From: G963663365 sp963663365
GTDB taxonomy: Bacteria; Hinthialibacterota; Hinthialibacteria; Hinthialibacterales; G963663365
Direction: 5' to 3'
NCBI GenBank assembly: GCA_963663365.2
Contig: CAXXIH010000004.1
Coordinates: 1,240,001-1,304,000 of the forward strand
DNA: 64,000 bases
The number at the start of each line of letters is the position of its first letter. Positions within the stretch are counted from its first letter, which is position 1. Both the position numbers and the translations under genes were made by a program. Under the pieces are notes generated by a model. The model worked only from the letters and a program-made list of their open reading frames with translations. It was not told where the DNA came from and searched no databases. Positions 8,975 through 16,372 of the stretch are shown here, piece after piece.

Positions 8975-10213
8975 TCAGGCGGCATCGGATTTCGATAATG
9001 GCTTGGCGCTGGAGCGCTCATGTTTGGTTCCGCAACGCGGGCACTGGATATACCGTTTCTTAAAGGTGGATGGAACTTTGATACGCACGCCGCACAAACA
9101 AGGGATTACGAGGAAATTGGCGAGGCCATCCAACAGATCGGAGACTTCCCGAGCATGTTGCATGGCGTCTTTCTTTTGGACCGGCTCCGGTGCGGCTTCA
9201 CGTACGGGGACATCTTCATCTTCCGCCAGACTGCGTTTCCCAATGCAGGTTTCATTTTGACCGCAAACAGAACGATAGGCGTTTTCATAGGCAAGAAAAC
9301 CGGCGCTTTTAGCCATGCTGCGCAAAATCTGGATGCGTCGTTCGGTTGGCGGATGAGTTGATAAAAGTCCCACTGCCGAACGGCTTTGCAGCGGATTAAT
9401 GATATACATGGGAGCCAAAACCCGGCTTGTCTTGTTTTCTTTGCCAGCTATGCGTCCCGATATTTTTTCAAGCGCAGAGGCCAAGCCTTCCGGATAACGG
9501 GTGAATCGCGCGGCTGATGCGTCGGCCAGATATTCCCGCTGGCGTGAACAGGCGAAATAGAGCATTTGGGCGAGGATCGGAGCCAGGATAGCCAACAATA
9601 AAGCGAGCAACAGCATAATCGCCTGGGCCTGTCCGTTGCTGTCATTGCGCGATGAACGGCGTCCACCACCAAACCACAATGAACGTAAGAAAAGATCCGA
9701 GATCAGGACAATACTGCCCAGCATAACCGAAGCCTGGGTCATGAAACGGATATCCAGGTTCTTGATATGCCCGATCTCATGCGCGATAACGCCTTGCAGT
9801 TCATCCCGGTTGAGACGTTTCATGAGACCGGCGGTGATTGCCACAGCGGCCTTTTGAGGATTACGGCCTACGGCAAAGGCATTGGGGGCGCTTTCATCAA
9901 TAATGTAAACATCGGGCATTTTGCCGAGCCCGGAGGCGATGGTCATTTCCTCGACGACATTCCAGAGTTGAGGAGCATCCTTTTTTTCGATCTTGTGGGC
10001 ATTGGCCGACATAAGCAGCATGCTGTCGCCGCCGAACATTGCGAACAGGCACATAAAGAACCAAATCCCCAAAGCGACTAAGGCTCCGAACGCTCCGCCC
10101 ATTTGAGGATCGACAGACCCTCCGATGCCGAATCCGAGCAATACTAAGATGATCCCCATCAGCGTGATGAGGACTTTTGAACGACGGCGGTTGCTACGGA
10201 TGGCTTCCCACAT
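8975..10213 (-). CDS. htpX: M48 family membrane metalloprotease, HtpX-like, with zinc-ribbon tail
   Basis: Zinc endopeptidase of the inner membrane involved in membrane-protein quality control. The N-terminus has two hydrophobic segments (about 14-32 and 40-60). The active site HEIGH is at 145-149, the third zinc ligand is in SRQREYLADASAARF (Glu227), and a further membrane pair lies at about 163-220. HtpX is usually about 290 aa; here 412 aa, because of a C-terminal extension ending in CLCG...CPRCGTKHE (about 372-395), a probable zinc ribbon. It lies downstream of lemA on the same strand, with a REP copy between. LemA and HtpX-type proteases are often neighbours. Confidence 0.92.
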   Translation of the reverse strand: MWEAIRSNRRRSKVLITLMGIILVLLGFGIGGSVDPQMGGAFGALVALGIWFFMCLFAMFGGDSMLLMSANAHKIEKKDAPQLWNVVEEMTIASGLGKMPDVYIIDESAPNAFAVGRNPQKAAVAITAGLMKRLNRDELQGVIAHEIGHIKNLDIRFMTQASVMLGSIVLISDLFLRSLWFGGGRRSSRNDSNGQAQAIMLLLALLLAILAPILAQMLYFACSRQREYLADASAARFTRYPEGLASALEKISGRIAGKENKTSRVLAPMYIINPLQSRSAVGLLSTHPPTERRIQILRSMAKSAGFLAYENAYRSVCGQNETCIGKRSLAEDEDVPVREAAPEPVQKKDAMQHAREVSDLLDGLANFLVIPCLCGVRIKVPSTFKKRYIQCPRCGTKHERSSAKPLSKSDAA

Positions 10214-10257
10214 GATTATTCAAATGTTATACCAAGCCGACATGGAAGGTAAAAAAC

Positions 10258-10285
10258 AGCGGCTCATCAGGAGATTCGCCCTCCC
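10258..10285 (-). repeat. REP hairpin copy a (between lemA and htpX)
   Basis: One of six copies of a short repeat whose plus-strand form starts AGCGGCTC and ends CGCCCTCCC. Read on the minus strand it is a GGAG head followed by GGC-GA-ATC-TCCT-GAT-GA-GCC, a hairpin with tandem GA mismatches. It sits in the lemA-htpX intercistronic gap. A second small hairpin, GTGGTT/AACCAC, lies at 10304-10318 just after the lemA stop. Confidence 0.8.
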
Positions 10286-10320
10286 CTGAGTATTTATGAA
10301 ACGGTGGTTCGAAACCACTT

Positions 10321-10899
10321 CTAAAACTTAACTTCCGGAACCGCGCGTTCGGCTTCGTCGGTAACTTCAAAGAACGGTTCTTCTTTAAATCCGAACATCC
10401 CGGCAACGAAGTTGGTGGGGACGGTCTGAATCTTGGTGTTGTAACGCATCACCGTATCGTTATAGAACTGGCGGGAGAAGCCGATTTTGTTTTCGGTTGA
10501 GGTCAGTTCTTCTTGCAACGCCAAGAAGTTCTGATTGGCTTTGAGGTCGGGGTATTGCTCGACCAGCAGCATTAACCGCCCCAGCGCGCCGCTGAGTTGT
10601 TGTTCGGCCTGAACCTGTTCCGGCACACTCGAAGCGGATACCGCTTGCGAGCGGGCTTGAATGACAGCCTCCAGCGTCCCTTTTTCGTGTCCGGCATAGC
10701 CTTTGACTGTTTCGACCAGATTAGGAATAAGATCGTGACGGCGTTTGAGCTGCACATCGATCTGCGCCCACGCGTTTTTGACTTCATTACGGATGCGAAC
10801 GAGACCGTTGTACATCCCAACGACAATCAAAGCCAACGCTATTAGGCCGAGAACAATTATCGCACCGATAACACCAATGATTCCTAAGGCTCCTAACAT
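10321..10899 (-). CDS. LemA family protein
   Basis: A 192-aa LemA-type protein. It has one N-terminal membrane helix (LGIIGVIGAIIVLGLIALALIVVGMYNGLV) followed by an extracytoplasmic helical domain with the family motif RNEVKNAWAQIDVQLKRRHD and LIPNLVETVKGY. The exact role of LemA is not settled; it often accompanies HtpX-like proteases. The ATG at 10899 has AGGAG seven bases upstream, inside the end of the preceding gene, and starts one base after that gene's stop, so the two are coupled. In-frame sequence upstream of this ATG belongs to the overlap and does not look like LemA. Confidence 0.93.
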   Translation of the reverse strand: MLGALGIIGVIGAIIVLGLIALALIVVGMYNGLVRIRNEVKNAWAQIDVQLKRRHDLIPNLVETVKGYAGHEKGTLEAVIQARSQAVSASSVPEQVQAEQQLSGALGRLMLLVEQYPDLKANQNFLALQEELTSTENKIGFSRQFYNDTVMRYNTKIQTVPTNFVAGMFGFKEEPFFEVTDEAERAVPEVKF

Positions 10900-10900
10900 G

Positions 10901-11320
10901 TTACTCTCCTTTTGCTTCCGTCTCCGCCTCGATTTCGTAGCGGTATAAGTCATCAAAGAAACGGGCTACGGCCCGACCTTCATCTTCATCCACACAGGCT
11001 GCGATAACCGAGCGCATTTCGCCCGGATTAAACCACAGACCATGACCCACGGGGCAACGCTCCAGTTCGACCGGATTCGTTTCCCCCACCATGATTGTCT
11101 GTAACTTGCGGTTGCAGCGGGGGCAGCGTTTGGCGCATTTGCCCTGCGATTTGGCGTGTTCAAGCGCATTGGTGAGCTTGCCCGGGCTCGCCCCTGCCCG
11201 TTCGGCGATCAATTCCAGCTCGCCGCCATCCAACCAAGTGCCCCCACAGGCCAAGCAATGGTCGACTTCGACACCGTCCAACTCGAAGACAATCAACGGT
11301 TCACCACATTCGGGGCACAT
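10901..11320 (-). CDS. Zinc-finger protein with two TFIIB-type zinc ribbons
   Basis: A 139-aa protein. Residues 2-25 contain CPEC and CLAC around ELDGVEVDHCLACGGTWLDGGELE, the bacterial zf-TFIIB signature. A second ribbon starts at CPRC (66-69) and continues to RCPVGHGLWFNPGEM (89-102). The family is widespread and mostly uncharacterised. The ATG at 11320 has CAGGTG upstream. It is first of the apparent zinc-finger/lemA/htpX transcript. The HtpX protein here also ends in a zinc ribbon, which may hint at a shared theme, though this is speculation. Confidence 0.88.
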   Translation of the reverse strand: MCPECGEPLIVFELDGVEVDHCLACGGTWLDGGELELIAERAGASPGKLTNALEHAKSQGKCAKRCPRCNRKLQTIMVGETNPVELERCPVGHGLWFNPGEMRSVIAACVDEDEGRAVARFFDDLYRYEIEAETEAKGE

Positions 11321-11492
11321 TCATTCACCTGCCGGGCAGTTGTCTCGTGTGTGCGTAATTGCGCGTTTTCGTATTGAACGAGCGTATGGCACGATCACCT
11401 AAACGTCAACGCAGCAACCGGTTGTAAAGTCACTCTATAGAATACGTTAGGATGTGCAGGCAGATTCAGAAATTACGAATTCGGATATTGCC

Positions 11493-13235
11493 TCAATCCG
11501 GTTTTCTTGGGTATTGAAGATCGGGGAGAGGATTACCCTCATCATCGGTGATACGCGCATAAAAGCCGGTTGTGCCACCGCCTTGGCAGATTTGCAGAAG
11601 AATCGGCGTTATGCCTTTGGGGAGAACAATATTAATTATGTCTTCATCCAGGGCCGCCGGAGTTGAGCGATTGCCTTCAAATAGCTTCTGACCGCCAAGC
11701 CAGACCGCAATGGCATCGTTACCGCTCACACGAAGCTGCGCCGGACGGTCATCCATAAACGAGACAACATAACACAATGCGAAATAACTGATGTTTTCGG
11801 TCGTTTCAAAAACCGGCATGGCATCGACATAGCCGCAGTACTCTTCCGCGCGTACGGGTTTCCAGGTTATCGGGCCTGCGCTGGTTTCGACGGTATCCGG
11901 GAAATTTTTCTTGCTCGTATCGATCAAGTTTTTCCGCAGTGCAGAGTGGCGCTCACCGGGCGCTTCGGTGTTTTCAAATGTGCCTAATAAAAGCCAGTTT
12001 TGGATCACACCGAAGTTTTTAACGATATCGACGACGCCGGTCTTTTGATATACCTCGGCCATGTCGGACAGAATCGAATTGGTGACAGGAGATTTTTCTT
12101 GGAGAATCTTTTGGTACTGATCGAGGTTTTCATCAACCGGAAGAGTAGCATTGCTATGCGCGTTGTACTTTTTCGCTTCTTCTTCGGTCAACTGCCACCA
12201 GGTGCAACCGTGTCCGTAAATCCAGTTATAAGGTTTGGCAAAGCTTGACGCGAAAGAATACTGATCCCGGAACTCAGCGGGTGAGTAATTGCAGGACTTA
12301 TCGGCATAAGAACCGATAATTTTGTCACCGAATTTCTCTTTTTTGCCGGCATACCCGAGCCGGTTGCCATCATCGTCCAGGATTTCCCGGTAATACCCGA
12401 GCGGCCAGCAGCCGATGGTTACGGAACATTTTTCACGCCAGTATTTCTTTACATCGGCGGAAAGATACTTCTCCATTTTGCTATTAACTTCGGCCAGACG
12501 TGACAAGAGTCCGGTGGGATCGGTCAGCTGGTAAGTGCCCTCGGTGAGCACGTGCATTCCGCCGGGTGCGTTACGCTTGGCAGCCTCTTTTAAGAAACCC
12601 ATTGTAAGGTCTACGGCGAGCGGCCCATAAAAAGCAACCGATTCAGGAAGATTTAAAAAGACCATGTCCGGGTAGACATCGTACATTGCGCCAACAAGCT
12701 CATGGCCGCGTTGTTCGGCTTTGGCGCGCATGGCTTTTTGATCGATATTTTTGCCTTGGTAACCCTCCCAATCGAACTTATAGATTTCAGCAATGTATTC
12801 GACATCTAAAGCAATACCGCGCATCCCCGCCAAGCGGGCAAACTCGGCTGCATTACGGAAGTTGGAGCAGAGTTGCTGCCAACCGGCATCGTCGAACCAA
12901 TCGGGAATATGCGAATAAAAAGCAACTTTGATGAAGTTGTCTTCGATCCCGGCCTTTTTGCAGGCGCGGTTGCAGCGAAGGATGAGTTGCAGGTTTCTAT
13001 CATCAAGACCTTTGGTTTCGGGATCGCCATCCACCGCCCATACATCGCTGTCCCAACTGTGCATGATGCCGTTTATTAAAAATCCATCGAAACCGGTGTC
13101 CGCAAAGTCTTGGGCCTTGGCCTCCAGATACTCCGGACTGATGGGAGAAAAGAGCAAGGTTTTGGGGCTGTCGCTCGCGGCAGAGAAAATAGCTGCAATT
13201 AGAAGAAATAAGGTGCATAAGTGAAGGCGCTTCAT
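11493..13235 (-). CDS. Secreted TIM-barrel-like (glycoside hydrolase-like) protein
   Basis: A 580-aa exported protein. The ATG at 13235 has TTGAGGAA upstream and begins MKRLHLCTLFLLIAAIFSAAS, a clear signal peptide. The N-terminal ~350 residues have the alternating strand/helix layout of a TIM barrel (DTGFDGFLINGIMHSWDSDV, GMRGIALDVEYI, DMVFLNLPES), with acidic residues at strand ends as in glycosidases. The C-terminal ~130 residues (from about VDIVKNFGVIQNWLLLGTF) resemble a PA14/beta-sandwich carbohydrate-binding region (AQLRVSGNDAIAVWLGGQKLFEG). No precise GH family can be assigned by eye. It may act with the sulfatase in glycan degradation, which is an inference from proximity. Confidence 0.7.
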   Translation of the reverse strand: MKRLHLCTLFLLIAAIFSAASDSPKTLLFSPISPEYLEAKAQDFADTGFDGFLINGIMHSWDSDVWAVDGDPETKGLDDRNLQLILRCNRACKKAGIEDNFIKVAFYSHIPDWFDDAGWQQLCSNFRNAAEFARLAGMRGIALDVEYIAEIYKFDWEGYQGKNIDQKAMRAKAEQRGHELVGAMYDVYPDMVFLNLPESVAFYGPLAVDLTMGFLKEAAKRNAPGGMHVLTEGTYQLTDPTGLLSRLAEVNSKMEKYLSADVKKYWREKCSVTIGCWPLGYYREILDDDGNRLGYAGKKEKFGDKIIGSYADKSCNYSPAEFRDQYSFASSFAKPYNWIYGHGCTWWQLTEEEAKKYNAHSNATLPVDENLDQYQKILQEKSPVTNSILSDMAEVYQKTGVVDIVKNFGVIQNWLLLGTFENTEAPGERHSALRKNLIDTSKKNFPDTVETSAGPITWKPVRAEEYCGYVDAMPVFETTENISYFALCYVVSFMDDRPAQLRVSGNDAIAVWLGGQKLFEGNRSTPAALDEDIINIVLPKGITPILLQICQGGGTTGFYARITDDEGNPLPDLQYPRKPD

Positions 13236-13345
13236 CGTATTGTTCCTCAAGGTCTTGGTTTAGTGATTCCTTGAATGTTATACGCGATGAAGGCCCGGGT
13301 GGGAAGCGGGTTGTTAGCACCCCCATAATCCTGCTGCAGCGGTTG

Positions 13346-15286
13346 TTAGTATCTTATCCAGTCCGTCACTTCGAGTGGTGGATCGATTTTTCGTATTACA
13401 CGGAATCCTAAATCACTGGCTAAGTGATTATATCTTATTCTATCCCTATGACCGGAACGGCATTCCACGCCACGGCTATTCCATCCTCCTCCTCGCACTA
13501 CGAAAAACTCAAAAGGTGAATTAAAAGGCATAGGCGACCAATAATCGGCACACCACTCACGCATATTTCCGTATATGTCGTAGAGTCCCCAGGGATTCGG
13601 AAGTTTTTGGCCGACTTCATGCGGGCCTGCTTCTTTCTCATCAGTTGCGCTGTTGCCAGCCCACCAAACATAGGGATCCAGCGCTTCGCAGTGCTCGGAA
13701 GTGTCGTCACATTCAAAAATATCGCCGAATGAAAAACGAGAACCGATGGTCCCGGCCCGGCAGGCGTATTCCCATTGGATTTCGGAAGGCAGTTTGAATT
13801 GGCCTAATCCCAATTGGGTAAGGCCTTTTGTGAACCGGTCCAAATTCATGTCTATATCTACTAATCGGCAAACAAAAAAGACGGGATAATTGTCGCCTAC
13901 GAATTCAGGATTGAAGTTCGCGTAGTCCACAACCGGATTATCTCCCAAGACTGCTTTCCACTGCGCTTGGGTGACTTCATAGCGTCCGATGTAGAAATCT
14001 TCTTCGATGACGTATTCCTTATGATCCAAATCCCCTCCGCGTTGGGGCATATCGAGTGGGCTCCCGAGCATTGCTGTTCCGGCGGGGATGCGTACCATTT
14101 CAAGCGGTACCGCGCCTTCAGGCAGGCCGGGGATTTGAACCGTGACGACTTCGAGGGCTTCAAAGGGGATCACGGTTGGTGTTTGTGTAGGTGTCGGCGT
14201 AACCGTTGGTGTGGGTGTCGGTGTGGCATATGGAATGGGATCTCGGACCAAAGTCGAAGTATCGTCAACATCAATCTCAATATTCTGAGAATATTGGGGA
14301 TGGCCTCCATAGCCGGATTGCACGGCCGTGTTCTCAAGCCGGACATTAGAGTGATCCCTCACGACCAATCCGGTTCCTCCGGCGCCGCCTGTTGAACCAA
14401 ATGAATCGTCACCATTTCCGCCGTCTCCGCCTTCGATTCTTCCATCAATCATCGTCAAACTCGAACGTTCAATCCACAATCCAATACCGCCTTCACTGCC
14501 GTATTTCGTAGGCAATCCTTTGCCGCCTTTGGCTTTTGAATTATTGAGCTGTATTTGAAGGTTGAGACAGTCGCGAATCTGCCATGCCAAATCGCCGTTC
14601 GGGAAATAGTCATAATAAATAAGCGTTCCACCCGCACGGCTTCTATAACTTTTTGGATAACCGCCGATGATTGACGTGTTGGAAATTACAAAGGTTGTAT
14701 CCGTACACGAATCGATCAAAAAAGCAGGTGTTCTTTGTAAATCTTGTTCTCTTCCGCCTTGAATGATGCAGTTCTCGATTAAAATATCTTTGTCCTGAGT
14801 ATTGGCGACAACCAACGGCGGGAGGTTTCTTTGTCCGATATATTCGTTATAGCCACCTGATCGGCTGGCAGACATTCCAGTTAGGGTTGCATTCCTAATA
14901 ATAGCGTTGGAACTCTCGAATCTTAGCCCGGTTTGACCAGCTTTATAGATATAAATAAATGTGAAGTCGATATTCTGAAACGCCACGGATGCGTTTTTGA
15001 TTGGAAAATCCGCAAGACGTAAAAGTGGAGGCGAGCCTTCTGTTTGTGCGGCGAAGGTGAGTTCCAGCCCTTCAACACTGAGGTTGCCTTCATACTCTCC
15101 CGGTGCGATAGAGATCACATCCTTATCCCGGGCCTGTTGGATGGCTTCCTCTATCGTCGGCGCATCTTCGGGAACACGGATGATTTCGGGATCATCCGAA
15201 AAACAAATCCCCGGGAATGACGCCAGCAGTCCTAAGAAGGTTATAAAAAAAGCGAATTGGGAGGTTGTGTGGACGTGTTGATTCAT
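13346..15286 (-). CDS. Secreted beta-helix protein with C-terminal SUMF1/FGE-like domain
   Basis: A 646-aa exported protein from ATG 15286 (AGGGGTG upstream). After a signal peptide (1-30), residues ~35-345 form a right-handed beta-helix of pectate-lyase-like repeats (VPEDAPTIEEAIQQARDKDVISI start, many IENC/IEGG turns). A Thr-Pro linker follows (about 352-376). A formylglycine-generating-enzyme-like domain runs from ~390 to 640 (MVRIPAGTAMLGSP, YIGRYEVTQAQWKAVLG, LPSEIQWEYACRAG, GLYDIYGNMREWCADYW, VVRGGGWNSRG, LGFRVIRK). Catalytic FGEs carry two cysteines near the final GG-W segment; only one (in VECRSG) is seen here, so the domain is probably a non-catalytic binding module. The function is unknown. 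Confidence 0.85.
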   Translation of the reverse strand: MNQHVHTTSQFAFFITFLGLLASFPGICFSDDPEIIRVPEDAPTIEEAIQQARDKDVISIAPGEYEGNLSVEGLELTFAAQTEGSPPLLRLADFPIKNASVAFQNIDFTFIYIYKAGQTGLRFESSNAIIRNATLTGMSASRSGGYNEYIGQRNLPPLVVANTQDKDILIENCIIQGGREQDLQRTPAFLIDSCTDTTFVISNTSIIGGYPKSYRSRAGGTLIYYDYFPNGDLAWQIRDCLNLQIQLNNSKAKGGKGLPTKYGSEGGIGLWIERSSLTMIDGRIEGGDGGNGDDSFGSTGGAGGTGLVVRDHSNVRLENTAVQSGYGGHPQYSQNIEIDVDDTSTLVRDPIPYATPTPTPTVTPTPTQTPTVIPFEALEVVTVQIPGLPEGAVPLEMVRIPAGTAMLGSPLDMPQRGGDLDHKEYVIEEDFYIGRYEVTQAQWKAVLGDNPVVDYANFNPEFVGDNYPVFFVCRLVDIDMNLDRFTKGLTQLGLGQFKLPSEIQWEYACRAGTIGSRFSFGDIFECDDTSEHCEALDPYVWWAGNSATDEKEAGPHEVGQKLPNPWGLYDIYGNMREWCADYWSPMPFNSPFEFFVVRGGGWNSRGVECRSGHRDRIRYNHLASDLGFRVIRKIDPPLEVTDWIRY

Positions 15287-15371
15287 ATTGCACCCCTTTT
15301 GGTTGGGAAATTTCCCGAACAAAAGGAGTGTATCAATCGTTTTACAGGTCGTCTACAAAATTTGAATCGGA

Positions 15372-15677
15372 TTATTTGGCAGCGCGTTGGCTATAGATAA
15401 AACGGCGGCGGAGCTCGGCCAGCTCGACTTGTACTTCTTCTAAGCGCTGTTGATAGCGGGGGATTTCTTCACCCACGACTTCCATCATGGCGAAATCGCG
15501 TTCCCGCGCATTCTGCATACGAACATCATCAAGGACAATAATCATGGATTGCAGGAATTCGGCCCGGTCCAGAAGCTTCTTCTCACGGTTGGTCCAGTTC
15601 TGTCCGGCGGTTTGCAGGTTCGCCTTGTAGCTGTGACATTTGTCTTCGCTCTGAGGAAACGGGACGATTTTGGCCAT
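15372..15677 (-). CDS. Small coiled-coil protein of unknown function
   Basis: A 101-aa protein starting MAKIVPFPQ at ATG 15677, with GAGGAG upstream (an earlier in-frame start at 15695 is less well supported). Residues ~30-95 are charged and helical (NREKKLLDRAEFLQSMIIV, YQQRLEEVQVELAELRRRF) and likely form a coiled coil. There is no signal peptide or known motif. It stands alone, with a 290-base gap before the divergent PilZ gene. Confidence 0.6.
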   Translation of the reverse strand: MAKIVPFPQSEDKCHSYKANLQTAGQNWTNREKKLLDRAEFLQSMIIVLDDVRMQNARERDFAMMEVVGEEIPRYQQRLEEVQVELAELRRRFIYSQRAAK

Positions 15678-15970
15678 GTTTAAGCAACTCCTCATAGATC
15701 GAGCCGCACTGGTCTTTGTGTCCGGTGCGGTGGATACATGGTTGCTTTTGCACCCATCATGCCAAACTTTTCCGTTACCCTAATTCCCTTAAATCGCTAA
15801 ACTTAGACATTCAATAGGCTCCTTTTGAGCATGCGGGAATTGCCTCTATGGCGGGCTGCCGGGCAACTTATGCCGGGCATAGTGCATCTTGCCCTATTGC
15901 GTCGAACGGGGTGTAATCAAGAATCGCATAGTTTGCATTGTCATTTTGTGGTTTGGGGAGCAAAAACGGT

Positions 15971-16372
15971 ATGGGGATAGAAGCATTTATGAGCGCGGAT
16001 CTAACAGACATCCGGGATGAGCAATTTCCCGAACGAGCAGAAAGGTTCGAAACCGATATTGAGTGTCTTTGCATTCCCCATGGCACCCGCGAGCCTTTTA
16101 CGGTCCAAGTTGCCAATCTGTCAAAGAGCGGTGCGCTTATCCGGGTTCCGGAACATTCGGGGATTTTGCCCGGCCAGCGTATTTTGCTTATTCCATTGCA
16201 GGACGGCTTTGTGAATGTTGAGGAGATTGAGCGAAGCCGCGCCGTTTTGACCGGGCGAATCGTGCGAGAATACAGAACTGATGGTCCCCGGTGTTTGGGG
16301 ATCGCCCTTTCACCTTATCCCATTAGTCTTTTTAAGCGCGTCATTCGTTGGATGAGCAATCGTGACGTCTAA
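15971..16372 (+). CDS. PilZ domain protein
   Basis: A 133-aa protein with the layout of a PilZ c-di-GMP receptor: an Arg-rich stretch (PERAERFETDI), then NLSKSGALIRVPEH, matching the D/N-x-S-x-x-G motif, then a beta-barrel region ending in GIALSPYP. The Arg stretch is RxxR-like rather than a perfect RxxxR, so c-di-GMP binding is likely but not certain. ATG 15971 has TTTGGGGAG upstream; other in-frame starts exist at 15938 and near 15990. Its last 11 bases overlap the start of the next gene, suggesting coupled translation of a regulator with a large membrane protein. Confidence 0.72.
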   Translation: MGIEAFMSADLTDIRDEQFPERAERFETDIECLCIPHGTREPFTVQVANLSKSGALIRVPEHSGILPGQRILLIPLQDGFVNVEEIERSRAVLTGRIVREYRTDGPRCLGIALSPYPISLFKRVIRWMSNRDV

